Shown piece by piece: positions 44,603 through 53,699 of a DNA stretch of 64,000 nucleotides (position 1 is the first letter of the stretch; the number at the start of each line of letters is the position of its first letter). The notes below the pieces were generated by a model that did no database searches, had not been told where the DNA came from, and saw only the letters and a list, made by a program, of their open reading frames with translations. Position numbers and translations under genes: made by a program. Source of the DNA: Actinomycetota bacterium (GTDB lineage: Bacteria; Actinomycetota; Thermoleophilia; Gaiellales; Gaiellaceae); contig VAWW01000013.1 of NCBI GenBank assembly GCA_005884575.1, positions 1 to 64,000 on the forward strand. Direction: 5' to 3'.

Positions 44603-45369
44603 GTGGCTCGGTTCACGGGAAAGAGGGCGCTCGTCGCTGGGGGAGGCCGCGGGATCGGCGAGGCGACGGCGAGGCGGCTCGCGGACGAGGGCGCGGACGT
44701 CCTGCTCGTCGCTCGTACCCCCGCCGAGATCGAGAGCGTCGCCGACTCGATCGTCGCCGGCGGCGGCAACGCGTGCGCGCACGCGGCCGACGTCGCCTCG
44801 CCGGTCGACGTCGACGCCGCGGTCGCCGCCGCCGAGGAGCGCTGGGGCGGAGTCGACGTCCTCGTCAACTGCGCGGGGATCGACCACGACTGCGAGTTCC
44901 TCGACTTTCCCGACGACGACTGGGACCGCGTGCTACGCGTCAACCTCACGGGCGCGTTCCTCATGTCGAAGCGCGTCGCGCGCGTGATGGCGCGCGGCGG
45001 CGGCGGGTCGATCGTGCACGTCTCGTCGATCGACGCGTACGGCGCGGACGGGAACCAGGTCGCCTACAACGCGTCGAAGGCCGGCATGCTCGGCCTGTCG
45101 CGGACGATGGCGATGGAGCTCGCGCGCCACGGAATCAGGTCGAACGTCGTCGCGCCCGGGTACACCGCGACGCCGCTGACGCGCCAGTACGTCGGCGAGG
45201 AGATGTACGCGCGGATGATGGGCGACTTCGACCGGATCCCGCAGCGGCGGATGGCGACGCCGGAGGAGATCGCGGCGGCCATCTGCTTCCGGCGATCACG
45301 GGCTCCGAGCTGACGGCCGACGGCGGCACGACGGCGAACCTGTACATCGTCGAGACGCTTCCCGGGTAG
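44603..45369 (+). pseudogene. Short-chain dehydrogenase/reductase, frameshifted near the C-terminus
   Basis: From a GTG at 44603 with AGGAGG 6-11 nt upstream. Classical SDR motifs: [26 protein letters not shown], catalytic Ser-Ser in VHVSSIDAYG and YNASKAG. The frame breaks after EEIAAAICF (about 45289) and resumes as AITGSELTADGGTTANLYIV to 45369. The expected LASDES-type loop (about 19 nt) is missing between them. The first part alone ends with a random tail at 45313. It heads the operator-linked operon of the sugar-acid island. Substrate unknown. Confidence 0.8.
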
Positions 45370-46412
45370 TGCTGCGCGCGCTCGGTTGGGACCATCCGCG
45401 CTGCCGGGCGCCGATGACGGCCTGTGCCGCGCGCTGGAGCGAAACGCATCCCGACGCGTCCGTCGCGTGGTCGTTTCGCTCGCTCCAGGCGTTCGGCGAC
45501 GAGCCGGTCGAGGCGGCGGCGCGCGACTTCGACCTCGTCGTGATCGACCATCCGTTCTGCGGCCGCGCGGCCGAGACGGGTTGCCTCGTCCCGCCCGACG
45601 GGCTGGTTCCGCCGGAGACGCTGGACGAGCTCGCCGCGGACACCGTCGGCGCGAGCCACGAGTCGTACCGGTACGGCGGTCGTCAGTGGGGGCTTGCGAC
45701 CGACGCGGCGTGTCAGCTCTCGGCGCTCCGGCCGGGGGTCGACGCGCCCCGGACGTGGGCGGAGGCCGTCGAGTTCGCGCGCGGCAGCCGGAGCGCGCTG
45801 CCGCCCTCCCCGCCCCACGCGATCTCGTCGTTCCTGTCGCTCTCGGCGGGAACCGCACTCGAGGACGAGGAAGCGGCCGGTCGCGCGTGGGCGATGCTCG
45901 CCGAGCTGTACGCGGCGGGTCCGCCGGAAGCGCTCGAGTGGGAGCCGCCGGAGGTGCTCGCGCAGCTCGCGGCGGGCGAGCTCGACTACGTGCCGCTGAC
46001 GTACGGCTACGTCACGTACGCGGACCGCTGCAGCTTCGCCCCGGTGCCGGGCGTGCGCGGCGGCGTGCTCGGCGGCGCCGGGCTCGCCGTCTCGAGCGCG
46101 TCCGACCAGGCGGACGAGGCCGCGGAGTTCGCCGTCTGGGCGAGCGGCGCCGAGGCGCAGCGGACGATCGTTGCCCCGGCCGGCGGCCAGCCGGGCAGCC
46201 GCTCCGCGTGGCTCGACAACGAGATCGACCAGAGCGTCAACGGGTTCTATTCGGCGACCCTCGTCGCGCACGAGCAGGCGTGGGTGCGGCCGCGCGACGC
46301 GTGGTGGCCTGCGTTCCAGCTTGCGTCGGGACGCCTGCTCGTCGACGCGCTGGCCGAAGACGGCGAGCCGCTCGCAAACCTCAACGGTCTCTATCAAGGG
46401 TCGCGCGGGTGA
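45369..46412 (+). CDS. Solute-binding-protein-like protein without signal peptide
   Basis: 347 residues from a GTG at 45369 that shares a base with the SDR stop. The fold pattern is that of family-1 extracellular solute-binding proteins (WDHPRCRAPMTACAARWSET, DFDLVVIDHPFCG, PRTWAEAVEFARG, ASDQADEAAEFAVWASGAEA), yet no signal peptide or lipobox is present, so it should stay in the cytosol. It may be a ligand sensor or an enzyme that borrowed the fold. It lies between the SDR and an enolase-superfamily gene with 1- and 4-nt overlaps, so it is coexpressed with them. Confidence 0.8.
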   Translation: MLRALGWDHPRCRAPMTACAARWSETHPDASVAWSFRSLQAFGDEPVEAAARDFDLVVIDHPFCGRAAETGCLVPPDGLVPPETLDELAADTVGASHESYRYGGRQWGLATDAACQLSALRPGVDAPRTWAEAVEFARGSRSALPPSPPHAISSFLSLSAGTALEDEEAAGRAWAMLAELYAAGPPEALEWEPPEVLAQLAAGELDYVPLTYGYVTYADRCSFAPVPGVRGGVLGGAGLAVSSASDQADEAAEFAVWASGAEAQRTIVAPAGGQPGSRSAWLDNEIDQSVNGFYSATLVAHEQAWVRPRDAWWPAFQLASGRLLVDALAEDGEPLANLNGLYQGSRG

Positions 46413-47605
46413 AGATCGTCGACGTCCGTTGCCACGTCTTGCTCGACCCGGGCTACGAGCGCGAGGCAACGAGCTCGAACCAGGACACGATCGTCGTCGA
46501 GATCGTGACGGACGAAGGCGTCACCGGCTACGGCGAGACCGACCTCAACGCCTGGGTCGCGCGCGCGTGCATCGAGGCGCCGGGGATGCACACGATGGAT
46601 CGCGGTTTGCGCGAGTTGCTGCTCGGCCGCGACCCGCGCGATCCCGCTGCGCTCTGGGACGAGCTCTACGTCGGCACCGCGATGACCGGCCGGCGCGGCG
46701 CGCTCGTTCACGCGCTCGGCGCGCTCGACATCGCACTGTGGGACATCTGCGGCAAGGCCGCCGGCGTGCCGGCGTGGCGTCTCCTCGGGGAGCAGGCGCA
46801 TGACCGGCTCGTCCCGTACGCCTCGCTCCTGCCGAAGTCCGGGGGGTCGGCCGACGAGTTCGCGCAGACGCTCGTCGACCAGGCGGTCTGGGCGAAGGGC
46901 TTCGGCTACCGCGCGGCGAAGCTCGAGATCCTTACGCGGGGACCGTACGCCCACGAGGGCCTATCCGCCTCCGACGACCTGATGCTCGAGGTGATCGCCG
47001 CGGCGCGCCGCGCCGTCGGCCCGGACTTCGCGCTGATGGTCGACGTCGCGTACGGCTGGAAGACCGCCGCCGAGGCGCTGCGCGTGATCGAGCCGTGGGC
47101 CGAGCACGACGTCTTCTTCCTCGAGACGCCGCTGTGGGCCGACGACCTCGACGAGTACGCGAAGCTCGCGGAACGCTCGCCGATTCCGCTCGCCGCCGGC
47201 GAGTGGCTGGCAACGCGCTGGGAGTTCCTCGATCTGATGGACCGCGGCCGCGTGCACTTCGTCCAGCCGGACGTCGGCCGCGTCGGTGGTCTGACCGAGG
47301 CGCTGCGCGTCTGCCGCCTCGCGGACGAGCGCGGACTGCGCGTCGTGCCGCACGGATGGAAGACGGGCCTCACCGTCGCGGCGACCGCGCATCTCGCAGC
47401 GGTCACGCCGAATCTCGTCTTCTTCGAGTTCGTCCCGCCGGAGGTCGCGGAGTCGCCGCTGCGCCGCGAGCTGGTGATCGACGAGCTGCAGTTCGAGGAC
47501 GGAACGCTGGGGCTCCCGCTGCGACCGGGACTCGGAGTCGACCTCGACGGCGACGCGTTCGAGCGCTTCTCCGCCGCCGCGCGCGCGAGAGAGCAACTCC
47601 GGTAG
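46409..47605 (+). CDS. Enolase-superfamily dehydratase/racemase (MR/MLE type), copy 1
   Basis: 398 residues from a GTG at 46409. Likely abstracts the alpha-proton of a carboxylate (sugar acid or similar) with Mg2+. Metal ligands fit D in LMVDVAYGW, E in FFLETPLW and E in LAAGEWLAT; VQPDVGRVGG and the catalytic His-type motif PHGWKTGL follow. At the barrel strand-2 position the sequence is AAKLEI, a KxE in place of the usual KxK of mandelate-racemase members. The substrate is not predictable. A close paralogue lies convergently at 48275-49483. Confidence 0.88.
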   Translation: MKIVDVRCHVLLDPGYEREATSSNQDTIVVEIVTDEGVTGYGETDLNAWVARACIEAPGMHTMDRGLRELLLGRDPRDPAALWDELYVGTAMTGRRGALVHALGALDIALWDICGKAAGVPAWRLLGEQAHDRLVPYASLLPKSGGSADEFAQTLVDQAVWAKGFGYRAAKLEILTRGPYAHEGLSASDDLMLEVIAAARRAVGPDFALMVDVAYGWKTAAEALRVIEPWAEHDVFFLETPLWADDLDEYAKLAERSPIPLAAGEWLATRWEFLDLMDRGRVHFVQPDVGRVGGLTEALRVCRLADERGLRVVPHGWKTGLTVAATAHLAAVTPNLVFFEFVPPEVAESPLRRELVIDELQFEDGTLGLPLRPGLGVDLDGDAFERFSAAARAREQLR

Positions 47606-47629
47606 AGCGGATATGATAGTTTCACATCA

Positions 47630-47866
47630 ATGGCGAAGATCCTCTCGGTGTCGATCCCTGACGAGCTGATGCGCGAGGCCGAGGCTGTCGCGCGCGCGCA
47701 GGGGAAGACGAAGAGCGAGCTCGTCCGCGAGGCGCTCCGGCGGCAAGTCCAGCTCGAGCGACTCCGCGCGCTTCAGCGATACGCGCGCGACCGAGCGGAG
47801 GAGCGCGGGATCGGACCCGAGGACGGAGAGGCGTGCGTCGACGAGGTCCGCGGCGGTCGCGCCTGA
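47630..47866 (+). CDS. Ribbon-helix-helix antitoxin (VapB-like)
   Basis: 78 residues. The N-terminal RHH DNA-binding motif is ILSVSIPDELMREAEAVARA, then GKTKSELVREALRRQ, with an acidic C-terminus for toxin binding. Expected to neutralise the adjacent PIN protein and repress the pair. The AT-richer stretch GATATGATAGTTTCACATCA directly before the ATG could hold its promoter/operator. The PIN frame begins inside its last 34 nt. Confidence 0.82.
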   Translation: MAKILSVSIPDELMREAEAVARAQGKTKSELVREALRRQVQLERLRALQRYARDRAEERGIGPEDGEACVDEVRGGRA

Positions 47867-48282
47867 AGGTTCGGATCGTCTGCGACACGAACGTTCTCGT
47901 CTCGGCGCTGATCGCCGACGGGCCGCCGAACCGGTTGCTCGAGGAGGCGATCGACGGTCGGATCGACCTTCTCCTTCCGGAACTTGTTCTCACGGAGCTG
48001 GAGCGCGTGCTCACGGAGAAGCTCGGGTTCGACGCACCACGCGCCGGCGAAGCGATCGATCTGCTCAGCAGCCTCGCTGCCGATCTGCTCGCGGCTCCCG
48101 CATCGGTCGAGCGGGTCACCGGCGATCCGTCGGACGACTCGATCCTGGCCTGCGCCGCCGCAGCCGGCGCAGACGTCCTCGCCACAGGGGACAGGAAGCA
48201 TCTGCTTCCGGTCGGCGAGCACCGTAGCGTGCGATTGCTGACGCCGCAGGCGGTACTTGCCGAGCTGCGGTCGGTTAGGTGA
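47833..48282 (+). CDS. PIN-domain ribonuclease toxin (VapC-like)
   Basis: 149 residues if the GTG at 47833 is used; the conserved domain starts at VRIVCDTNVLVSALIADG (first catalytic Asp). The acidic set continues with LVLTELERVL (Glu) and GDPSDDSILACAAAAGAD (Asp pair), ending VLATGDRKHLLPV. Mg-dependent RNase, probably cleaving tRNA or rRNA. Overlaps the antitoxin gene; ends inside the convergent enolase by 8 nt. The subgroup with SALI and DDSILA is the COG1569-like PIN family. Confidence 0.82.
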   Translation: MRRRGPRRSRLKVRIVCDTNVLVSALIADGPPNRLLEEAIDGRIDLLLPELVLTELERVLTEKLGFDAPRAGEAIDLLSSLAADLLAAPASVERVTGDPSDDSILACAAAAGADVLATGDRKHLLPVGEHRSVRLLTPQAVLAELRSVR

Positions 48283-49483
48283 CCTTGGCGTACCGATCAC
48301 GCACAAGCTGCTCTGCAGCCTCGGCGAAGCGCGCCAGCGCATCGGCATCGATCTCGACACCCAGCCCCGGGCGCTCCGGCGGACGCAGAACCCCGTCGGC
48401 AAAGACGAGCTCGTCCTGCACGAGCTCCTTGCGCAGGCTCGACTCGCACAGCTCGGCGGGCAGGAACTCGAAGAACGGCATCTCGGGCGTGACCATCGCG
48501 AGGTGAGCGGCGGCGGCGACGGAGATTCCCGTCTTCCACGCGTGCGGCACGATGACGAGCCCGGCACGCCGCGCGAAGTCGCAGACGCGCAGCGCCTCGG
48601 TGAACCCGCCGACCCGGCCGATGTCCGGCTGGACGACGTCGACGCACTCTCCGCTGATGAGCGACTCAAACTCGAACCTCGTTGACAGCCATTCGCCCTG
48701 CGCGATCCGCACCGGCGATCGGCGGCGCAGCTCCGCGTAACCCGCGAGGTCGTCCACCCAGAGCGGCGTCTCGAGGAAGAAGACGTCGTGTGGGGCGAGC
48801 GCCTCGGCGACCGCGAGCGCGCGCTCGACGGAGTCGAACGCGTACTGCACGTCGACCATGATCGCGAGCTCCGGACCGACCGCCCCCCGAACGGCCGCCG
48901 CGACCTCAACGACCTGCTCGTCGGGGCCGTACAGGCCCTTGTGGACGTACGGCCCCGAGAACGTCGCCTCGCACTTGACCGCGCGGAAGCCGAGCTCCTG
49001 CGCGCGCACGCCCCACGCGACCATCGACTCGACATAGGCGTCGTACGACGTCACCTCCGGTTGGAGCGAGGCGTACGGCGTCAGTGAGTCGCGCGCCGTG
49101 TCGCCCCACTGCTTCCAGCACGGAACGCCGGCCGCCTTGCCGCAGATGTCCCACAGCGCGATGTCGATCGCCCCGAGCGCGTGAACGAGCGCGCCCCGCC
49201 GGCCCGTCATCGCGGTGCCGACGTAGAGCTCGTCCCAGAGCGCGCGCGGGTCGAGCGGATCGCGACCGAGCAGCATCTCCCTCAGCCCGCGATCCATCGT
49301 GTGCATGCCCGGCGCCTCGATGCACGCGCGCGCGATCCACGCATTGAGGTCCGTCTCGCCGATCCCGACGATGCCCTCGTCGGTGACGACCTCGACGACG
49401 ATCGTGTCCTGCGCCGAGCTCGTCGCGCCCGGGTCGTACGCGGGGTCGAGGAGGACGTGCGTGCGGACGTCGACGACCCGCAT
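48275..49483 (-). CDS. Enolase-superfamily dehydratase/racemase (MR/MLE type), copy 2
   Basis: 402 residues from the ATG at 49483. Closely related to copy 1 along its length (both carry NAWxARACIEAPGMHTMDRG, DELYVGTAMTGRRGALVHAL and IALWDICGKAAGVP). Metal ligands D in AIMVDVQYAF, E in FFLETPLW and E in AQGEWLST; PHAWKTGI follows. The strand-2 motif is VKCEAT, again KxE. It is the last gene of the minus-strand operon 53674-48275 and faces copy 1 across the VapBC-like pair. Possibly acts on the other epimer of the same substrate. Confidence 0.88.
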   Translation of the reverse strand: MRVVDVRTHVLLDPAYDPGATSSAQDTIVVEVVTDEGIVGIGETDLNAWIARACIEAPGMHTMDRGLREMLLGRDPLDPRALWDELYVGTAMTGRRGALVHALGAIDIALWDICGKAAGVPCWKQWGDTARDSLTPYASLQPEVTSYDAYVESMVAWGVRAQELGFRAVKCEATFSGPYVHKGLYGPDEQVVEVAAAVRGAVGPELAIMVDVQYAFDSVERALAVAEALAPHDVFFLETPLWVDDLAGYAELRRRSPVRIAQGEWLSTRFEFESLISGECVDVVQPDIGRVGGFTEALRVCDFARRAGLVIVPHAWKTGISVAAAAHLAMVTPEMPFFEFLPAELCESSLRKELVQDELVFADGVLRPPERPGLGVEIDADALARFAEAAEQLVRDRYAKVT

Positions 49484-50247
49484 TACACGCGGCTGTAGCC
49501 GCCGTCGATCGAGATGTTCGCGCCGGTCATGAACCGTGCCTCGTCGGAGCAGAGGAAGACGCACGCGTCTGCGACCTCTGCCACGTCGCCGAAGCGCCCG
49601 ATCGGATGGCGCTCGCGCAGCTCGGCCTCCAGCTCGGCGCCGTTCGGCAACGCGTCCATGACCGACCGATGCAGCTCTGTCTCGATCACCCCTGGCATCA
49701 GCGTGTTCGACCGGATCCCTTGCGGCCCGTACTCGACGGCGATGTGGTCGGAGAGCATGTTCAGTCCCGCCTTCGAGACGTCGTACGCACAGTCGCCCTC
49801 CCAGACCGTGACGGCACAGACCGAGCTCATGTGCACGATCGAGCCGCCGCCCGCGGCGAGCAGGTGCGGGATCGCGAACTTGGCGACGAGGAACGGGCCG
49901 CGCAGGTTGACGGCGAGGATGTGGTCGAACTCCGCGATCTCCCACTCGTGCAGCTTGGGCCACTCCGTCGCGTCGACGCCCGCGTTCGAGACGACCGCGT
50001 CGAGGCCGCCGAGCGCTCGCGCCGCGCCCTCGACGACGCCGAGCGCGCCCTCCTCGGTGCTGACGTCGCCGAGCAGCGGCACGCCGGCATCGCCGATCTC
50101 GTCGACGGTCCGCTGCGTCCGATCGGCGTCGCGGCCGGCGACGGCGACACGCGCTCCCTCGCGCGCAAACCGGTTCGCGACCGCGCGGCCGATCCCGCTC
50201 GACGCGCCGGTGACGAGCGCGCGTTTCCCGTCCAGCCGTCCCATCAA
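49483..50247 (-). CDS. Short-chain dehydrogenase/reductase
   Basis: 254 residues, classical SDR: TGASSGIGRAVANRFA, VSNAGVDATEW in the NNAG position, Ser in VHMSSVCAVTV, Tyr-Lys in YDVSKAG and the C-terminal FLCSDEARFMTGANISIDGG. Likely oxidises a secondary hydroxyl of a sugar acid or lactone. The start overlaps the neighbouring SDR stop by 4 nt and its stop shares a base with the enolase ATG. Confidence 0.9.
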   Translation of the reverse strand: MMGRLDGKRALVTGASSGIGRAVANRFAREGARVAVAGRDADRTQRTVDEIGDAGVPLLGDVSTEEGALGVVEGAARALGGLDAVVSNAGVDATEWPKLHEWEIAEFDHILAVNLRGPFLVAKFAIPHLLAAGGGSIVHMSSVCAVTVWEGDCAYDVSKAGLNMLSDHIAVEYGPQGIRSNTLMPGVIETELHRSVMDALPNGAELEAELRERHPIGRFGDVAEVADACVFLCSDEARFMTGANISIDGGYSRV

Positions 50248-51011
50248 CCCACCTCCAGCGGCGGATACCCGAAGATCCGGGCGGTCGCGCCGCCGTCCAC
50301 CGGCACCTCCGCCCCGTTCACGTACGAAGCCCGGTCGGAAAGGAGGAACGCGACGACCTCGGCGATCTCCTCCGGCTGGCCGACGCGCAGCATCGGCGCG
50401 AGCAGACCCTCGCGGCGCAGGCCTTCCTCACGGTCGAGCTCGGGCGGCAGCGTCGCATACGTCATCGGCGTCTCGATGCACCCGGGCAGGATCGCGTTGC
50501 ATCGGATGCCGTGCGCGCCGTAGTCGACGGCGACGCTCTTCGTCGTCATGATCACCCCGGCCTTCGCCGCGTCGTAGACGAGATAGCGCGGAAACGCACC
50601 GACGCCCTGGACGGACGAGATGTTGACGATCGAGCCCGCCCGGCGCGGAAGCATCCGCCGAACCGCCACGGCGCACCCGTAGATCGCACCATGCAGCAGC
50701 ACGCGCAGACCGCGGTCGACGTGCTCGGCGTCGAGTTCGTGTGCCGCCCCGACCCAGTCGATTCCCGCATTGTTCACCCACCAGCGCAGCTCGCCGGCCC
50801 GTTCCGCTGCGTCGGCCGCGCGCTCGTGCGCAGACCAGTCGCCGACGTCGCCCACGACGGGCTCGAGCGCGTCGCCGAGCTCGCCGCGCGTCCGCTCGAG
50901 AGCGGTCCCGTCGACGTCGAGCCCGACAACGTGCGCGCCGTCGGCGATCAGCCGCACAGCGATCGCGCGGCCGATCCCCATGGCGGCCCCGGTGACGACG
51001 GCGGAGATCAC
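50244..51011 (-). CDS. Short-chain dehydrogenase/reductase
   Basis: 255 residues: TGAAMGIGRAIAVRL, WWVNNAGIDWVG, Ser in VNISSVQGVGA, Tyr in YLVYDAAKAG and FLLSDRASYVNGAEVPVDGG. Similar in class to the adjacent SDR but diverged; the two may act in sequence or on different epimers. It directly follows the APC permease stop (51012), so it is cotranscribed with it. Confidence 0.9.
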   Translation of the reverse strand: MISAVVTGAAMGIGRAIAVRLIADGAHVVGLDVDGTALERTRGELGDALEPVVGDVGDWSAHERAADAAERAGELRWWVNNAGIDWVGAAHELDAEHVDRGLRVLLHGAIYGCAVAVRRMLPRRAGSIVNISSVQGVGAFPRYLVYDAAKAGVIMTTKSVAVDYGAHGIRCNAILPGCIETPMTYATLPPELDREEGLRREGLLAPMLRVGQPEEIAEVVAFLLSDRASYVNGAEVPVDGGATARIFGYPPLEVG

Positions 51012-52655
51012 CTACTCCGGCGGGATCTCCTTGTAGACGAGCGTGACGTCCGTCCCGCGGCTGCGCTTCACCGCGGCGACGACGAAGTAGAGGATGAAGC
51101 CGGCCACCGCAGGCCCGATCGTCCAGGCGAACAGCTTGCCGAGGTTCGCGTTCGCGCCGAGCTGGTCGTAGTGGAGGTACGCCCACCAGACGAACGCGGC
51201 GGTGAGGATCGCGACGGCGCCGGCGATCTGCACGAGCGGGATCCCAGCGAGCGACTTTTGCGACGTCGACGCCCGATAGAGCTCGGGCCGCAAGATCGGC
51301 GCGAGCACGCCCGTGAGACCGACGAGTCCCATCGCGATCAGCTGAACGAGCAGCGCGTACGCGAGCACGATGAAGAAGCCCGTCTGGTCGAACACGGACC
51401 AGATGAAGACGGCCGCCGACATCAGGAGCGCAATCAGCAGTGCGAGCCACGGGCAGCCGTAGCGGTTGACGCGCGTGACCTGCTTCGGCAGCACGCCGTC
51501 GAACGACATCGCGAAGATCGCCCTCGTCTGCTGGAGCGTCGAGATGTACGTGATCAACGGCCAGAAGACGATGTAGAGGGCGAAGATGATCAGCGTGTAC
51601 GCGGCGCTCCCGACGCTGATGCCGCTGAGATAGAAGAACGTCGTTCCCGGAGTGTTGATCTCGGCCGGCAGCCCTCCGCCGTTCGCGGCGCGGAGGAAGT
51701 CGCTCCCGAACGTCTTGAAGAAGATGGCCGTGCAGATCGCGACGAGGATCAGCGGGACGACCCCGCCGAGCGCCATGTTGTTCGCCGTCCGGATCGTCGA
51801 CGCCTGCCGCAGTTCGCCGCCGACGAACGACGACCAGTAGCTGAAGATCGCGGTCGTCGCGAAGACGGCGACGATCGGAATCGTCGAGCCGAACGAGAAC
51901 GCGGGATGCACGGCGACGCCGGCCTTTGCCGCCGTCGAGATCGTCGACGCATAGGCGTCGCTCTTGTGCGTGATCCCTTCGGCGAAGCCGTTGAACTTCG
52001 AGACGAAGTGGTGCTTCGACTGGAACAGCGTGATCAGGGTGACGACCCCGAGCGACGTCGTGACCATCCAGAAGAAGATGTTCTGGAGGCGCAGGATCCA
52101 GCGCCAGCCCCACAGCTGGATGATCCCGGCGAACGCGAAGTTCACCAGGCCGAAGAAGATCAGCCAGCCCTTGCTCGCTCCCGCATGCTGACCCCAGCTG
52201 ACGAGCCCGGGCCAGTCCGCGATCAGCCCGACCGAGACACAGAGCGGCGTCAGACCCGCGGTGACGACCGCGAGTCCGAAGAACGCGTTCGAGAGCAGCC
52301 CCGCCATGGTCATGCAGAAGACCGAGATCCAGCCGACCGCCGGATGGATGACGCGGCTGACGAGCATGTAGTCGCCGCCGGAGCGCGGGATCATCTGCGT
52401 CAGCAGACCGAACGAGTAGGCAAACGCGAGGCTCATCGGGACGACGAGCGCGAGCGCGAGGAACGGGTTGCCGCCGGGACCGACGGCGAGCGCGAACAGA
52501 AGCACCGCGACCATCGTCTGCGTCGGGTGTCCCGGGATGAAGTTGATGATCAGCGACGACCGCGGTGGGACGCCGCGCACGAGGCCCGTCGCCGCACGGG
52601 TGAACAGTCCACCCTGGGACACTGCGGGCGCTGCCGAACCGATATCGCTAGCCAC
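51012..52655 (-). CDS. APC-superfamily permease
   Basis: 547 residues from a GTG at 52655 with GGAGGTT at 52660-52666 as ribosome-binding site. About 12-14 membrane helices of the amino-acid-polyamine-organocation family, with FGLLTQMIPRSGGDYMLVSR (TM1-2 region), an extended loop after TM5 and FAMSFDGVLPKQVTRVNRYG between later helices. Cation-coupled uptake of an amino acid, polyamine or organic acid; the specificity is not evident. The neighbouring enzymes suggest the substrate of the enolases. A truncated paralogue is at the window end. Confidence 0.88.
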   Translation of the reverse strand: MASDIGSAAPAVSQGGLFTRAATGLVRGVPPRSSLIINFIPGHPTQTMVAVLLFALAVGPGGNPFLALALVVPMSLAFAYSFGLLTQMIPRSGGDYMLVSRVIHPAVGWISVFCMTMAGLLSNAFFGLAVVTAGLTPLCVSVGLIADWPGLVSWGQHAGASKGWLIFFGLVNFAFAGIIQLWGWRWILRLQNIFFWMVTTSLGVVTLITLFQSKHHFVSKFNGFAEGITHKSDAYASTISTAAKAGVAVHPAFSFGSTIPIVAVFATTAIFSYWSSFVGGELRQASTIRTANNMALGGVVPLILVAICTAIFFKTFGSDFLRAANGGGLPAEINTPGTTFFYLSGISVGSAAYTLIIFALYIVFWPLITYISTLQQTRAIFAMSFDGVLPKQVTRVNRYGCPWLALLIALLMSAAVFIWSVFDQTGFFIVLAYALLVQLIAMGLVGLTGVLAPILRPELYRASTSQKSLAGIPLVQIAGAVAILTAAFVWWAYLHYDQLGANANLGKLFAWTIGPAVAGFILYFVVAAVKRSRGTDVTLVYKEIPPE

Positions 52656-52675
52656 GAGGAACCTCCGTTGTCCTC

Positions 52676-53674
52676 TCAACCGATGACGAGCTGATGCTTC
52701 AGCACCGACTCGGGCCCGAGCGTGGCCACGACACCGTGGATGTGGCCGCTGTTGTACTCGGACCCGGAGTTGATCGCGAGCGTCCTGCCGATCTGCACCT
52801 CCCCTCGCGACTCGTGGATGTGCCCGTGCAACGCGAGCAGCGGCTGCACCTCTTCGATGATCTGCCTCACGGCGGTCGAGCCGACCGGAACGGGATTGGG
52901 CTGGCCGCCGACGTACCGCAGCGTCAGGTCGGGATTCATCTCGTTGGCCGTGTCGAGGCCCGAATCGTACGGCGGCACGTGCAGATTGAAGATCGCCTGC
53001 TCGGGCACGTCGAGCCGGTCGGCGAGCGCGCGAAGCTTCGCGTAGAGCGCGTCCTCGTCCAGCTCGCGCGGGCTGTCCCACGGCGTCGGGTTCGCGTACG
53101 CGCACGAGATCATCTCGTGCGGCCCGACGCGGACAACGCGCCCGTCGCAGGCCTGCACGTGCGTCGCGGCCTCGAGCACGGGGTCGCAGCTCCACGGATC
53201 GTCGTTCCCGGGCATCACGAACGCGTCGATGCCGTACTCGGCCAGACGCTCGTCAGCGAGCGCGATCCAGCGCCCGAGCTCGTCGACGAGCACGCGCTCG
53301 AACAGCCGCGCCCGTCCCTCGGGGTCGTCGAGGTATGACTCGATCTCGGCCGCCGCCGCGCGCCACGGATACATCCCGTTGAAGCGGATCGCCGCCTCGA
53401 GCTCGGCGAGCGCTTCGTCGCCGCGGCCGGCGCGCTCCTCGCCGATGAACGTCGTCCGGAAGGAGCCGTCCTCGGCGACGGCGATCGGGACGATCGCCTT
53501 GCCCGTCAGGTCGCCGCCCATGATCAGCGCGTCGACCCCGTAGAAGCGGCCGGCGCCGAGGAACTTGCGCCAGCAGACGTCGGAGCCGTGCACGTCGGAG
53601 GCGTAGTAGAGCGAGACCGTCTTGGCCGCGGTCGCGTCGCCCCGCCCGCGCCGCCTTCGTGTCAGCAGCTCCAC
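52676..53674 (-). CDS. Calcineurin-like metallophosphoesterase
   Basis: 332 residues from a GTG at 53674 with GGGAGG upstream. The five-part motif set is visible: SDVHGSD (DxH), MGGDLTG (GD), PGNDDPWS (GNH-equivalent GND), the His in FNLHVPPYD, and LHGHIHES with the last GHxH. Two-metal phosphoesterase for a small cytosolic phosphate ester or nucleotide. It is the head gene of the minus-strand island operon; a perfect GCAAACGTTTGC operator lies 14 nt upstream. Confidence 0.88.
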   Translation of the reverse strand: MELLTRRRRGRGDATAAKTVSLYYASDVHGSDVCWRKFLGAGRFYGVDALIMGGDLTGKAIVPIAVAEDGSFRTTFIGEERAGRGDEALAELEAAIRFNGMYPWRAAAAEIESYLDDPEGRARLFERVLVDELGRWIALADERLAEYGIDAFVMPGNDDPWSCDPVLEAATHVQACDGRVVRVGPHEMISCAYANPTPWDSPRELDEDALYAKLRALADRLDVPEQAIFNLHVPPYDSGLDTANEMNPDLTLRYVGGQPNPVPVGSTAVRQIIEEVQPLLALHGHIHESRGEVQIGRTLAINSGSEYNSGHIHGVVATLGPESVLKHQLVIG

Positions 53675-53687
53675 CGCCCTCCCTTCA

Positions 53688-53699
53688 GCAAACGTTTGC
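53688..53699 (-). promoter_or_regulatory. LacI-type operator, perfect palindrome GCAAACGTTTGC
   Basis: A 12-bp perfect palindrome centred 19 nt upstream of the metallophosphoesterase GTG. It is the best copy of four; the LacI-family gene at 60.6-61.6 kb is the likely binder. It would control the operon metallophosphoesterase-permease-SDR-SDR-enolase. Confidence 0.75.
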
